64,000 nt of DNA, taken from contig NZ_AP017313.1 in NCBI RefSeq assembly GCF_002355435.1, positions 2,108,001-2,172,000 on the forward strand, written 5' to 3'. Positions 40,621 to 50,931 of the stretch are shown piece after piece (the stretch's first letter is position 1; each line of letters opens with the position of its first letter). The notes under the pieces are model-generated. The model saw nothing but the letters and a program-made list of their open reading frames with translations. It was not told the DNA's origin and ran no database searches. This DNA comes from Mucilaginibacter gotjawali. GTDB lineage: Bacteria; Bacteroidota; Bacteroidia; Sphingobacteriales; Sphingobacteriaceae. The position numbers and the translations under genes were made by a program.

Positions 40621-41574
40621 TTATACGCTCATTGCTGGTTGTTCACTAACAACAAGACTGGCGTAAGATTGCATAAAGGTTTGTCCGGATGTTTGACCCG
40701 GAATAAGGCTTTTAGATTTGATATTGCTTTTCTGTTTTCCGTTTTCAAAGCTAAAAATCGTTTTACCTACCATCAGCCCATTATAAGCTGCGGGGCTGAT
40801 CAATACCTCGTGCTTTAACTTGTTCATTTTAATGATCGTACCTCTTACCAGAAAACGATTGTGGCCGCTAATGATCATGTCAATTTGAGAGGAATGTTGC
40901 GCCAGTTTTTGGTCATCCGGCTGATCACCGGGCTGGTTGTACCCGAGGTGTGAAAGGCAAATAACCAGGTCGCACTTTTCTTTTTCTTTCAGAATTTTTG
41001 CTGTATTGTTGGCACACTCAATGGCATCGGCATAAGCAACCCCTTTTAGTTGATGCCCGACGCCGGTAATGCCAACTTTAAATTTACCCGTGCTGATGGT
41101 AATGTAAGGTTTTACTAATTTACCCAGTTTGCCCTCCAGTCCGTAGTTACAGTTTACGAGGCTGAAATTCATCAGAGGTACAAGCGAGGCGAGTTGATCC
41201 TGCCCCATTTCGAGTTCTTCATTACCAATAGCAGCCGCATGATAACCCATTTTATTCATTGTATCAATTACCTTTAACCGGGTGCCGCTGCTTTGTGAAT
41301 GGCCCAAAAAATCACCACCATCCAATAATAATCCACTAGTATCCTGGTTGTTTAAAACCTTTTGAATGTTGGTAAGGCCACCCAACTTTCCATCGAAAGG
41401 CGTTAGATTTCCATGCAGGTCGCAGGTGTGATAAATAGTTACCTGGTTACGCGAAGAATGCAGGGAATTGATCTTTTTACTTACCCTGGCAAATGTCATA
41501 GTTGGCTTACTCAATGTGCCCAGGGCAGAGAGAACTGAAAATTGGTTAATAAATAACCTACGCTCCTTATTCAT
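40621..41574 (-). CDS. Metallophosphoesterase of the 5'-nucleotidase/UshA type, N-terminal domain only
   Basis: The 317-residue protein has the metallophosphatase signature in order: CDLHGN near 50, LLDGGDFLG near 83, GNEE near 116, CLSHLG near 207 and SGHNRF near 237. The metal-site motif GNEE differs from the usual GNHE/GNHD, so the catalytic asparagine remains but the next histidine is lost. The C-terminal substrate-binding domain of UshA is absent. The N terminus (NKERRLFINQFSVLSALGTL) looks like an export signal. Activity on nucleotides is possible but the missing residue makes it doubtful. Confidence 0.75.
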   Translation of the reverse strand: MNKERRLFINQFSVLSALGTLSKPTMTFARVSKKINSLHSSRNQVTIYHTCDLHGNLTPFDGKLGGLTNIQKVLNNQDTSGLLLDGGDFLGHSQSSGTRLKVIDTMNKMGYHAAAIGNEELEMGQDQLASLVPLMNFSLVNCNYGLEGKLGKLVKPYITISTGKFKVGITGVGHQLKGVAYADAIECANNTAKILKEKEKCDLVICLSHLGYNQPGDQPDDQKLAQHSSQIDMIISGHNRFLVRGTIIKMNKLKHEVLISPAAYNGLMVGKTIFSFENGKQKSNIKSKSLIPGQTSGQTFMQSYASLVVSEQPAMSV

Positions 41575-41878
41575 AAGTGATTGTTAAGTGCATAAATATA
41601 TAAATAAATAGTACGTAAATAAACAATTTTTTTGTTAGTAAAACTAAGCAGGCTATTTATTATTTGAGCCGCTAATATTGATTTATATTGCCAACAGGCT
41701 AACAATTAGTTTTGCAGGTAGCTCCTTGTTTAATAAATTGTTAACACGTTAATTCCTGGTTTTTCATCCATTCTGTTTGAATGGTTTTATTTTTTTAAAT
41801 TATAACTAAAAATCCTAAAAAAATCTTATTATTGGTGTATAATTCATAAAGTAATTTTTCAACTAATCTTTCTGCCTT
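41575..41878 (+). other. Promoter and leader of the tail-collar operon
   Basis: TAGTTTTG at 41707-41714 is a perfect TAnnTTTG element with TTG at 41688-41690, 16 bp upstream. About 55 bp downstream, CCATTC (41768-41773) pairs with GAATGG (41779-41784) and is followed by TTTTATTTTTTT, a terminator-like hairpin. It would end a leader RNA about 70 nt long before the first start codon at 41879, so attenuation is possible. The rest is AT-rich without other structure. Confidence 0.4.
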
Positions 41879-42424
41879 ATGACTCCAGATTTAGCAATGA
41901 TTTTTTTGTTCGCCGGCAATTTTGCTCCCAAGGGCTATGCTACATGCGATGGACAGATTTTATCAATTAGTCAAAATACAGCATTATTTTCGCTAATCGG
42001 CACCTATTATGGGGGGAATGGCCAAAATACTTTTGGCTTGCCTGACCTGCGTGGCCGCGTACCTAATCATCAGGGCCAGGGTCCGGGCCTTTCGCCATAT
42101 ACCGTGGGACAGATGGGCGGAACTGAAACAACTACCTTATTGGTTAATCAAATGCCCTCGCATTCGCACGCAGTTAATGTAAATAATGCAGCTGGTACAA
42201 CAGCTACGCCCGGCAGCACCACCTACCTGGCAGCAGGTCCGTCAACAGGTTCAGGCCCCAATGCGTCTGCTTTAAAAACATATACTACCGTTGCCAATAA
42301 TGCATCGCTCATTCCCAATACAATTGGGGCAACAGGCGGTGGGCAGCCATTTAATATCCTTTCGCCGTATTTAACCATTACCTATGTTATAGCCTTACAA
42401 GGTGTATTCCCATCCAGAAACTAA
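41879..42424 (+). CDS. Phage tail collar domain protein (microcystin-dependent-protein family)
   Basis: The 181-residue protein matches the tail-collar family: FLFAGNFAPKGYATCDGQILSI at the start, FGLPDLRGRVPNHQGQGPG in the middle, QMPSHSH before a glycine/threonine-rich insert, and PYLTITYVIALQG at the end. These proteins occur free-standing in Bacteroidota, often with other collar genes, and are not by themselves evidence of a prophage. There is no signal peptide. It is the first gene of an operon with the binding-protein-like gene 6 bp downstream. Confidence 0.88.
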   Translation: MTPDLAMIFLFAGNFAPKGYATCDGQILSISQNTALFSLIGTYYGGNGQNTFGLPDLRGRVPNHQGQGPGLSPYTVGQMGGTETTTLLVNQMPSHSHAVNVNNAAGTTATPGSTTYLAAGPSTGSGPNASALKTYTTVANNASLIPNTIGATGGGQPFNILSPYLTITYVIALQGVFPSRN

Positions 42425-42430
42425 GCTGAT

Positions 42431-43594
42431 ATGAATGGTCCGATAAAAATCGGTTTTTTAGCGCCCTATTCCGGCGTGTACCCATTTTATGGACATCATT
42501 TAATGGCCGGGATCCTCTTGGGTTTATACCCCGCTGTTACAAACCAGGCGGAGTTTCAGTTCATACCCGCCTATACGCAAATGGGCGACCCGAAAAGTAC
42601 ATTGGACGCAGTAAATAAGCTTGTTTTTTTTGACCAGGTGGATATGATCTCCGGTTTAATCAGTTATAAATCCATTCCTGATATTATTCCCGTTATTGAA
42701 ACCTATAATAAACTGGCGTTCTTTTTTGATATGGGGGAGTTTATTCCGCATTTTGAAAATTTGAGCCCCCGGATATTTTATTCATCACAACAGATCTGGC
42801 AATCGCAATTTGCTTTGGGGCAATGGGCGCAAAAGGAGTTTGGTGGCGCAGGGATGATGGTGATGCCGGTTTATGAAGCCGGGTACCATTTAAGCAGTGC
42901 TTTCCATAAAGGCGCAGGGGCAGGTGGTGCAACCCAGTTAGGATTGCATGTTTTGCCGAGGGACCCCGCGAACATTAAAAAACTGGATCTCGGTAAATTT
43001 TTTCACGATATTAAAAAAAACCCGCCTACTTACATACATGCCCTTTTTTCGGGAAATTTTGGAAGGGAGTTTTTAGTGCAATGGAAAAAGTCGGAATTTT
43101 ATGACAGTATCCCTTTAACAGTTGTCGAGAATATGGTGTATGATGACTTATTTGATGATTTAGCTGAATTGGATATTGAATTATTTGCTGCCTTATCATG
43201 GAGCAGGCACGCCGAAAATGCCCGAAACAAAGAGTTTGTGAGCAGGTACGAGGGTAGCGGCGGGCAAATGGCAAATATCTATGGCTTACTTGGCTATGAG
43301 GCAGGCCTCGCACTTAGGGAGGTTAAGCCTTATCTTTTGAAACGGGACTGGCAGAGCACCATTTCACTTCTTCAGAAAGAATCAGTAAACGGGCCGCGCG
43401 GCGAAAGAAATTTTTATCCTTTGTCGGGCTTTTCACTACCGGTGATTGATATAGTACGTGTTAAGACATCTTCAAAAAAAGTTTATAAAACGGTTATAAG
43501 CCAGGGAAAAGGGTTAAAGTTCGACTCAGTGGATTTTAAGGAAATTCATGAGGGCAGCGTTAGCGGCTGGCAAAATCCATACTTGTGTATCTAA
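42431..43594 (+). CDS. Type I periplasmic-binding-protein-like protein without signal peptide
   Basis: The 387-residue protein has the two-lobed Leu/Ile/Val-binding-protein fold pattern: [17 protein letters not shown] at the N terminus, [16 protein letters not shown] in lobe one, [15 protein letters not shown] between lobes, and [17 protein letters not shown] near the C terminus. In ABC transporters such proteins bind amino acids or amides outside the cytoplasmic membrane. Here the frame starts directly at the first beta strand with no signal, and no permease gene is near. It may be a cytoplasmic ligand sensor or leave the cell by another route. It sits between a tail-collar gene and a very large secreted protein gene. 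Confidence 0.75.
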   Translation: MNGPIKIGFLAPYSGVYPFYGHHLMAGILLGLYPAVTNQAEFQFIPAYTQMGDPKSTLDAVNKLVFFDQVDMISGLISYKSIPDIIPVIETYNKLAFFFDMGEFIPHFENLSPRIFYSSQQIWQSQFALGQWAQKEFGGAGMMVMPVYEAGYHLSSAFHKGAGAGGATQLGLHVLPRDPANIKKLDLGKFFHDIKKNPPTYIHALFSGNFGREFLVQWKKSEFYDSIPLTVVENMVYDDLFDDLAELDIELFAALSWSRHAENARNKEFVSRYEGSGGQMANIYGLLGYEAGLALREVKPYLLKRDWQSTISLLQKESVNGPRGERNFYPLSGFSLPVIDIVRVKTSSKKVYKTVISQGKGLKFDSVDFKEIHEGSVSGWQNPYLCI

Positions 43595-43604
43595 AACTAC
43601 GCTT

Positions 43605-46600
43605 ATGAAAAAATTATTTACAAAAGGTTTTTATGTGTTGCCTGCAATTATCTTTTTTTTGTGCGCCGCGCTATCGGCAAAGGCCCAATACAGCGGCACC
43701 AACCTTGAAACCGGCGGGCTATATACGGCATTGGCTAAAGATGGCAGTAATAATTTATATGTTACCAGGGTAACCAGCGGCACTGGCGGCGCTTTATACG
43801 AAGTGGATAAATATACAGGCGGCACAGGCACCCCCGTAAGCATATACAGCGGGCTTACGCACGAAACAGGCGATTACCCATGGGGACTGGCTGTTACCAG
43901 CACCGGGAATGTATTTATATCAACTGATTTTACAGCCGGCGGAGGTTCTATTATTAAATTAACATACAGCGGGGGAGTATATACCAGTTCAATAATTCAA
44001 ACCGGCAGGTATTTCTCGGCACTTGCTGTAGATACCCATGACAATTTATACACGGCAGAATATGATGCAGGCAACAGTTCTTACGCTGTTGTTGAATATA
44101 CAGCGAGCTCGTCCTATGCCACAGGCACGAAATTATATGACAATTTGAAAACAGGGGCAGGTTACACTTATCCAACTGGCCTGGCAGTTGCTTCAAATGG
44201 TAATGTTTACGTAGCTGATGCTTTTAGTAATGATCCATCGATAACAGACGGGGGGCATGTTTATAAATTAACAGCCGCTTCGGCATATGCCGTTTCAACG
44301 TTATCAAGCGGCAATTACGTTACCGCGTTAAACTTTAGCGCTTCCGGCAATCTTTTTAGCAGTGAAAACAGGGGAGCAGGGTATAGTTTAGTTGAATATG
44401 CCGGCGGCACTGGTAGTGGCGTGCCGATATCTACACCATTGCACACCAATGGCATCTACTATCCGTGGGGGATAGCTTTCATCAGCATTGGTAAAATTTT
44501 TGTGGCAGACGGGGATGACGGCGTAAATGGGGGGGCGGTCATCAAAATGGTTCCAAATCCGCCAACTGTTACTACAACAGCCGTTACATCTTCCACATCA
44601 ACAGGCACTACGCTAAACGGCATCGTTAACGACAACGGCAATACGACCACAGTCAATTTTATTTATGGGACCTCGTCAACACTCACAGGGGCAACCACTA
44701 CACCGGCTACAACAGGAGGAACCATCAGCGCCGGTTCCGGCAACACCAATGCTGCCCTCAATATATCAGGTCTTACAGCGTCAACAAAATATTACTATGC
44801 TGTATCTGCTACAAATTCCGGCGGTACCCGGCAAGGGGCAATATTGAATTTTTTTACAACGCCATCACTCAGCTATACCAGCCCGATAGTTTATAATTCG
44901 GGCACAAATATCCCGATTCTTTCACCGGTCAGCAGTGTGGTTCCATTACCCGCGTATGGCAATCCTGTTACCGTAGGTTCGGGTTTTTTAACCCCTTTTG
45001 GTGTTGCAGCTGATGTATCAGGCAATGTTTACGTGGCCGATTACGGCAATCATTCGTTAAAAGAAATTCCTGCCGGTGGAGGCGCGCCCATCACATTAGC
45101 AACGGGATATACTACACTGCTTGGAGTGGCCGTGGATGCAGCAAATAATGTTTATACATGCGATGCAGGGACAGCGACAGTACAAAAAATTCCGAACGGA
45201 GGAACAGGCACCCCCGTCACTATTGGTTCCGGTTTTTCTGCGCCATATGGTCTGACGGTAGATGCAGCCGGCAATGTTTATGTGGCAGATTACTCCAATA
45301 ACGCCGTTTATAAAATTGCTGCTGCCGGAGGTGCCACCACAAGTATTGGTTCAGGCTTTGCTAGTCCGACAGGCGTAGCCGTTGATGCGGCTGGCAATGT
45401 GTATGTGGCAGATTATGGTAATAACGTGGTAAAGGAAATTCCTGTTGGTGGCGGCGCTCCGGTGACTATCGGTTCGGGTTTTAGTGCTCCTGTTGGCGTC
45501 GGGGTTGATCCTTCTGGTAATATTTTTGTCGCTGATTATGGTAACAGTACTTTGCAGGAGATTCCGACAGGAGGAGGCACCCAGGTCGCTCTTGGGGCAG
45601 GCTATGTAAACCCGACGGGTGTAGCTATTGATGGCTTTGGGAAATTATTTGTAGCAGGCTATTTAAGTGGCCTTATTAATCAGCTCACGCCAGTTGGTGG
45701 TTATTATATAAGCACTGCGTTGCCACTGGGTTTAGGTTTAAGTAACAAAACCGGAAAGATATCGGGCATTGCCAATGCCATTAGCCCTGCCAAAAATTAT
45801 ACCGTCACAGCATATAATACGGGTGGTGGCACATCAGCTGTTGTAAATATTAAAGTTGTTGCAAATGCCAGACTTAGTAATTTAACAATTAGTCAGGGCA
45901 CATTAACGCCGGTTTTTGCCATAGCAACTACCAGTTATACGGCAACGGTGCCAAATGATGTGAGCTCAATAACCTTAACGCCCACAACAAACGATGCCAT
46001 GGCAACCGTAACGGTAAACGGCACAGCCGTAACCTCTGGTACGGCCTCGGCAAATATCCCATTAAATTTTGGCACCAATGCTATTACAACGGTCGTAACG
46101 GCCCGTGACGGAACAACTACGAAAACTTATACAGTAACGATTACCCGGGTAGCATTAACAAATGCCGACCTTGCAAACTTAGCTGTAAGCGCAGGAACAT
46201 TAACCCCGGCATTTACCACCGCAACCACCAGCTATACGGCATCGGTACCCAATTCGGTAACTTCGGTAACCGTAACGCCAACTACCGCCGATGCTACTGC
46301 AACGGTTACGGTAAATGGTATACCCGTAAATTCGGGGATAGCCTCAGGTGCCATTCCTTTAAGTGTTGGCCCTAATACCATTACAACTGTTTCTACTGCG
46401 CAGGACGGGGTAACCACCAAAACCTATACAATCACCATAACGCGGTCATTGCCTGCCAATCCCAATCTTTCCAATTTAACCCTAAGCGCCGGTACATTAA
46501 CACCTGCATTTGCAACGGCAACAATTAACTACACGGCATCTGTAGCTAATTCGGTAAGCTCAATAACCGTGACGCCAAAAGCCAGTGATGCGCTGGCAAC

Positions 46601-47699
46601 AATAACAGTTAATGGTACTGCGGTAAGTAACAACACCGCATCAGGCGCTATATCTTTAAACGTGGGTAGCAATGTTATTACCACAGTGGTAACAGCTCAG
46701 AACGGTACAACCACCAAAACCTATACGGTTACCGTAACGCGCGCCGCTTCAAGCAATGCTGATTTATCAAACTTAAGCTTGAGCAGCGGAACCTTAACAC
46801 CCGTATTTGCATCAGGCACCACCAGTTATAACGGATCAGTGGTGAATTCGGTTACTTCGGTAACCGTAACGCCAACCACCAGTGACGCTACCGCAACCCT
46901 AACAGTAAATGGTACGGCCGTAAGCTCTGGTACCGCCTCAGGTGCTATTGCTTTAAATGTAGGGCCCAATACCATTACCACTGTAGTTACAGCACAGGAT
47001 GGGGTAACCACCAAAACCTATACGGTAACGCTAACACGGATGCTGCCCGCCAATGCCAATCTTTCCGGTTTAAGCCTCAGCGCAGGGGCATTAACGCCTG
47101 CCTTTGCAACCGCTACTACCAGTTATACCCTATCAGTTGCCAATGCGGTAACATCAACTACGGTGACGCCCAAAGCAAGCGATGCCCTGGCAACCATAAC
47201 AGTGAACGGTGTGGCGGTAAATTCAGGCACGGCCTCGGGTGCAATTGCTTTAAATGTGGGTACCAATGTGATCACGACCATCGTTACGGCCCAAAACGGA
47301 ACGACCACCAAAACCTATACGGTAACGGTAACCCGTGCAGCGGGCTCATTGAACAGCGTTTATGAACCGATAAGCGTAACAAACCCGGCCGGAAAGGCAC
47401 AAATGATGGGCGAGGAGCTTGTAGTACGCCAGGGATTATCGCCCAATGGTGATGGTATCAATGACTTTTTGCAGATAGACGGGATCACCAATTACCCGGA
47501 TAACAAACTGACGATAATGAACCGCAGCGGGCAATTGATCTTCGAAGCCAAAGGGTATGACAACAGCACGAAGGTGTTTGACGGGCACTCCAACAAAACC
47601 GGCGCTATGCAATTGCCGGGTACTTATTTTTATTCGCTTGATTTTACCGTAAACGGCACAGCAAAGCATAAAACAGGGTTTATTGTGCTAAAATATTGA
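43605..47699 (+). CDS. Large secreted NHL-propeller / cadherin-like repeat protein with type IX (type B) sorting domain
   Basis: From ATG 43605 the product has 1364 residues and a clear signal peptide (ending LSAKAQ). A first propeller-like region covers about 25-310, then an Fn3-like segment (about 315-420), a six-blade NHL propeller (about 460-700; blades such as [18 protein letters not shown]), a putative Ig region, and five cadherin-like beta-sandwich domains of about 99 residues (45861-47336). The C terminus, with [12 protein letters not shown], is the gliding-motility-associated type B sorting domain that directs export by the type IX system. An upstream ATG at 43548 lies inside the preceding gene and is not used. 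It is probably a surface or released adhesin-like protein. Confidence 0.88.
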   Translation: MKKLFTKGFYVLPAIIFFLCAALSAKAQYSGTNLETGGLYTALAKDGSNNLYVTRVTSGTGGALYEVDKYTGGTGTPVSIYSGLTHETGDYPWGLAVTSTGNVFISTDFTAGGGSIIKLTYSGGVYTSSIIQTGRYFSALAVDTHDNLYTAEYDAGNSSYAVVEYTASSSYATGTKLYDNLKTGAGYTYPTGLAVASNGNVYVADAFSNDPSITDGGHVYKLTAASAYAVSTLSSGNYVTALNFSASGNLFSSENRGAGYSLVEYAGGTGSGVPISTPLHTNGIYYPWGIAFISIGKIFVADGDDGVNGGAVIKMVPNPPTVTTTAVTSSTSTGTTLNGIVNDNGNTTTVNFIYGTSSTLTGATTTPATTGGTISAGSGNTNAALNISGLTASTKYYYAVSATNSGGTRQGAILNFFTTPSLSYTSPIVYNSGTNIPILSPVSSVVPLPAYGNPVTVGSGFLTPFGVAADVSGNVYVADYGNHSLKEIPAGGGAPITLATGYTTLLGVAVDAANNVYTCDAGTATVQKIPNGGTGTPVTIGSGFSAPYGLTVDAAGNVYVADYSNNAVYKIAAAGGATTSIGSGFASPTGVAVDAAGNVYVADYGNNVVKEIPVGGGAPVTIGSGFSAPVGVGVDPSGNIFVADYGNSTLQEIPTGGGTQVALGAGYVNPTGVAIDGFGKLFVAGYLSGLINQLTPVGGYYISTALPLGLGLSNKTGKISGIANAISPAKNYTVTAYNTGGGTSAVVNIKVVANARLSNLTISQGTLTPVFAIATTSYTATVPNDVSSITLTPTTNDAMATVTVNGTAVTSGTASANIPLNFGTNAITTVVTARDGTTTKTYTVTITRVALTNADLANLAVSAGTLTPAFTTATTSYTASVPNSVTSVTVTPTTADATATVTVNGIPVNSGIASGAIPLSVGPNTITTVSTAQDGVTTKTYTITITRSLPANPNLSNLTLSAGTLTPAFATATINYTASVANSVSSITVTPKASDALATITVNGTAVSNNTASGAISLNVGSNVITTVVTAQNGTTTKTYTVTVTRAASSNADLSNLSLSSGTLTPVFASGTTSYNGSVVNSVTSVTVTPTTSDATATLTVNGTAVSSGTASGAIALNVGPNTITTVVTAQDGVTTKTYTVTLTRMLPANANLSGLSLSAGALTPAFATATTSYTLSVANAVTSTTVTPKASDALATITVNGVAVNSGTASGAIALNVGTNVITTIVTAQNGTTTKTYTVTVTRAAGSLNSVYEPISVTNPAGKAQMMGEELVVRQGLSPNGDGINDFLQIDGITNYPDNKLTIMNRSGQLIFEAKGYDNSTKVFDGHSNKTGAMQLPGTYFYSLDFTVNGTAKHKTGFIVLKY
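45861..47336 (+). repeat. Five tandem cadherin-like beta-sandwich repeats
   Basis: The repeat unit is about 297 bp (99 residues). Units two to five alternate two types: one with TPTT-ATATxTVNG and GPNTITT, the other with [15 protein letters not shown] and NVITT. The same two types occur in the larger gene at 56221-57990. Confidence 0.85.
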
Positions 47700-47770
47700 T
47701 GTGGTGACGGGAATTTGCGATTAAAGGTTAGCCGATCATTGAATTGGTTGCTAAAAAAACAATTGCTATA

Positions 47771-48391
47771 CTAAACCAAACCGTTTTCAATGGCGTATTT
47801 AATAAGCATTGCGGTGTTTTTGGTGTTTAATTTTGTCATGATACTTTTTCTGTGACTATCAATTGTCCATTGGCTCACAAATAGTTTCTCAGCCATTTCA
47901 GCATTGGTAAGGCCTTCAGCAATTAATATCAGTATTTCTTTTTCACGGCGGGTGAGTATCGGCTTGCCGGTTTCACTGTTATACATGTGTTTCACTACTT
48001 CAAGGGCTTCCAGGCATAGATGCGTTTTTCCGGCTGCAACGTCCTTAATAGCAACTAATAATTCTTCCTTATCTGCATTTTTTAAAATATAACCGCCCGC
48101 GCCGTTCTCAATCATTTTACGGATATAGGAAGGTTGGTTCAGGGTGCTAAGCGCTAATATTTGAATATCCGGTTTGTTCTTTTTGATTTCGGCACACAGC
48201 TCTATCCCGCTCTTGTCGGGTAAGTTAATGTCCATTAATATAACGTCAACGGTAATTTTTTCCAAATAAGAAATGCAGGATGCCGCGTTCAATGCATGCC
48301 CGGCCCAGAAAATCCCTTCTTCGTTAATTAATAATGAACGAATGCCTTCAACCACTACAGGGTGGTCGTCCACAATAAAAACGCTGATCAT
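47771..48391 (-). CDS. LuxR/NarL-family response regulator
   Basis: The 206-residue protein has a receiver domain (phosphoacceptor Asp in ILMDINLPDKSGIEL) and a C-terminal LuxR helix-turn-helix (LTRREKEILILIAEGLTNAEMAEKLFVSQWTIDSHRKSI). Its start overlaps the stop of the TPR kinase gene by 4 bp, so it is the cognate regulator. The pair is flanked by the two giant type IX-secreted protein genes and is likely to control one or both. Confidence 0.92.
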   Translation of the reverse strand: MISVFIVDDHPVVVEGIRSLLINEEGIFWAGHALNAASCISYLEKITVDVILMDINLPDKSGIELCAEIKKNKPDIQILALSTLNQPSYIRKMIENGAGGYILKNADKEELLVAIKDVAAGKTHLCLEALEVVKHMYNSETGKPILTRREKEILILIAEGLTNAEMAEKLFVSQWTIDSHRKSIMTKLNTKNTAMLIKYAIENGLV

Positions 48392-50403
48392 GTTTTTGGA
48401 ATTTGTATTTCAATGTTTACCGAAGTGCCCGTGCCCTCCTGCGATTTAAGATCAATATTCCCTTTAAGATAGTCTACACGGCTTTTGATATTACCCCAAC
48501 CCGCACCTGTTGAATCTTTCAGCGCATTTACATCGAAACCCTTACCATTATCTTCAACACTCAACGTTATCCAGTCATCTCCTTTTACCAGTTGTACCAT
48601 TAATTGAGTTGCGTGGGCATGCTTAAGTGCATTGTTCACCAACTCTTGTATAATCCGGTAAATAATGATCTCTGCTGCATTTTCAATCTGCAGGTCATTG
48701 CCAAACGATTGGAAAATAACTTTAAATGATGTTGTACTTGATGACGCGCAATAATCTTTCAAAGCTTCTTCCAGTCCAAATTTTGCCAGCGCTTCCGGCA
48801 TCATGTTCTGGGCCACTCTGCGCAGCTCCTTCATGGCGGTGTCTATCATATTGAGCGATTTTTCAAATACCTCAACATGGCCGCTACTGATTACAATGTT
48901 TTCTTTCATATTTATAATGGAATGTTTAACTCCTGATAATAATCCGCCAAGGCCATCGTGAAGGTCTTTTGCCAGGCGGCTTCTTTCATCTTCCTGCCCT
49001 TTTAATACACCCTGCGATGCTAAAATTTGTTTTTCGTTTTCAAGCTCCCTTATTTTTTGTTCCTGCATGGTGGAATTTTGCAATGCCACGATGTTCTTTT
49101 TCTCCAAAAGCTTGCTCCGGCTATACCAGATAACTGACAGTAAGACCGCCGCTAATAACAGCAGTATAGATACATAAAGTCTGTTCCTGGACGCAGTGGC
49201 TTTTTCTTCGCTCGCATTGATGTGCGACTGAAATACCAGGCTGTCTTTTAATGTCTTTTGTTTATATTCATATTCCAGCGCAATTTTCTCGTTTTGTATA
49301 TTAATTTTCTCCTTAAAAATAGAATCATTTGCCGCATTTAGTTTTTCAAGAAAATCAAATGCCTTTGCTGTATTGCCTTTTTGCTTATAATACTGGTACA
49401 TCAGTTTAAAATGTTCCTGTAAAAATGCATAGTCGGTAATTTGCGAAACGAAGGCATCTGCTAATGAAAGATATTTCCAGGCGTTTTTCAGATCGCGCTT
49501 TAGCATATAGCTTTCAGCCAGTTCGTCCTCAATGTTGGCAGTGTTCTCCGCGTTACTTAATTTTTGCGCAATGATTACAGCCCGCAACGAGTAATTAATG
49601 GACGAGTCGAGCATTTTTTTCATTTTGTATATATTGCCAATATCGCCCAAAGCAATGGCCATACCCTCTCTGTCATGCACTGACGTGTATAACTTGTATG
49701 ACCGCAGTTCATAAAATAATGCACTGTCGGGCATTTCCTTGTTAGTGAACGCATCGCCGATATTGCCGTAAGTACGGGCTAACGAAAGCAGGTCTTTTGA
49801 TTTCATTTTAAAATACAAAGACCTTTTTTCGTATAAAATTGCATTGTCGGGATCACCTATACTCTCATAAACCAATCCAATGTTATTTAAGACCTTGCCG
49901 GTAAGATTTTTATTGTGCAACTCATTGGTGATGTTCAGGCATTCAAAAAAAGCCAGTAACGCTTTATGATATTCAGAATTGTACATTAAAGCATTTGCCT
50001 TATCATTCAACGATTTGAAATAATTTAACCGGTTTGTTTTTTTCCATAGTTGAGCAGCACTGTCAAACACCATTGCTGATCTTTTGTAATTTCCGGCATA
50101 AAAGTTACAAAACCCCTCTGCATCATAGGCTTTCGCGGTTAATGTGTCAATCTTTAGCCTCGCGCATATATCCTTTAGGTGCTTTATTAATATCAAAGCA
50201 GTTTTGGTATCCGTGTCTTCAATAGTGTTAATTTGTTTCAGTAATTGGCTAATCTCCCTGTTATCACCGGATGTTTTTTGTGATTGCGCCAGTGATGGGT
50301 TTATCGCAAAAAGCAGCAGCATCGCTATTGTTGAAATCGTATGTAGGAGTTTATTTGAATAATATTTCATAAAAAAGATAGCATAGGCCAATTTCCTGAT
50401 CAT
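48388..50403 (-). CDS. TPR-containing sensor histidine kinase, HisKA_3 type
   Basis: The 671-residue protein has an N-terminal signal/anchor, a TPR solenoid over about residues 60-380 (units such as GKVLNNIGLVYESIGD and LARTYGNIGDAFTNKE), a membrane helix near 405-425 (LYVSILLLLAAVLLSVIWY), a coiled coil, then HisKA_3 (phosphoacceptor in RLAKDLHDGLGGLLSG) and HATPase_c (ELVNNALKHAHA, DNGKGFD). A shorter start at Met12 (50370) gives a more usual signal sequence. The periplasmic TPR part probably senses a protein or peptide signal. Such kinases with LuxR partners are common in Bacteroidota. Confidence 0.9.
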   Translation of the reverse strand: MIRKLAYAIFFMKYYSNKLLHTISTIAMLLLFAINPSLAQSQKTSGDNREISQLLKQINTIEDTDTKTALILIKHLKDICARLKIDTLTAKAYDAEGFCNFYAGNYKRSAMVFDSAAQLWKKTNRLNYFKSLNDKANALMYNSEYHKALLAFFECLNITNELHNKNLTGKVLNNIGLVYESIGDPDNAILYEKRSLYFKMKSKDLLSLARTYGNIGDAFTNKEMPDSALFYELRSYKLYTSVHDREGMAIALGDIGNIYKMKKMLDSSINYSLRAVIIAQKLSNAENTANIEDELAESYMLKRDLKNAWKYLSLADAFVSQITDYAFLQEHFKLMYQYYKQKGNTAKAFDFLEKLNAANDSIFKEKINIQNEKIALEYEYKQKTLKDSLVFQSHINASEEKATASRNRLYVSILLLLAAVLLSVIWYSRSKLLEKKNIVALQNSTMQEQKIRELENEKQILASQGVLKGQEDERSRLAKDLHDGLGGLLSGVKHSIINMKENIVISSGHVEVFEKSLNMIDTAMKELRRVAQNMMPEALAKFGLEEALKDYCASSSTTSFKVIFQSFGNDLQIENAAEIIIYRIIQELVNNALKHAHATQLMVQLVKGDDWITLSVEDNGKGFDVNALKDSTGAGWGNIKSRVDYLKGNIDLKSQEGTGTSVNIEIQIPKT

Positions 50404-50442
50404 CTAAAGTTGCCCTTTTATTTAACAGGATAAAATTTTATT

Positions 50443-50467
50443 TTAAAAATCACTGTTTTAGGGGATT
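50443..50467 (+). repeat. 25-bp direct repeat, copy 1
   Basis: The core TCACTGTTTTAGGGGATT is preceded by TTAAAAA. It is identical to 50684-50708. Spacing between copies is 241 bp. It is a candidate operator for the adjacent LuxR-type regulator. Confidence 0.75.
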
Positions 50468-50683
50468 ATGCTATTATATCGGTGGACATAAATTTATATG
50501 CTAAGGCTAAGCCTGTGAATTACTTTTTATTAATATTTATATGTTTTATTAAACATTATTTTTTATTTTTAACGTAATAATACGTATCGGATTCAGTACA
50601 ACTACGCTTGAGATAATCAGGTCGCCGTGATAGTTTTGCCTGGTGAAAGGTTGTGATTAATTATACACTTTTTTTATTAAGAA

Positions 50684-50708
50684 TTAAAAATCACTGTTTT
50701 AGGGGATT
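50684..50708 (+). repeat. 25-bp direct repeat, copy 2
   Basis: Identical to 50443-50467. It lies 224 bp before the start codon of the giant protein gene. Confidence 0.75.
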
Positions 50709-50931
50709 GTGCCATCAGGCCGCTTAATGTAATTTTACAAGTACAACCTGTAAATCGCCGGGAGTGCACATTTAATATATTACATAGTTTAATTATACAT
50801 ACCGATACTTTTAATATTGATGATTTTTGGAACTCTTGCCGGACGAGAAAAAAAACAAGTTTCTTTTATAAAGTCAATTATTTTGAATACATAAAACCTG
50901 TCAAATTCAACGAATCAATAAAACCATTGTC

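Larger units (their letters stand above)
50404..50931. other. Long divergent promoter region with a duplicated 25-bp element
   Basis: This AT-rich gap separates the kinase gene from the 2473-residue protein gene. Its main feature is a 25-bp exact direct repeat at 50443-50467 and 50684-50708. Both copies are followed after one variable base by TGC, and about 65 bp later by CCTGTgAAT or CCTGTaAAT. A degenerate -7 element, TTATTTTG, is at 50878-50885. Confidence 0.6.

Noticed and set aside
41879..42424. Tail-collar protein as sign of a prophage
   Set aside because: No other phage structural, integrase or lysis gene is near, and free-standing collar proteins are common in this phylum.
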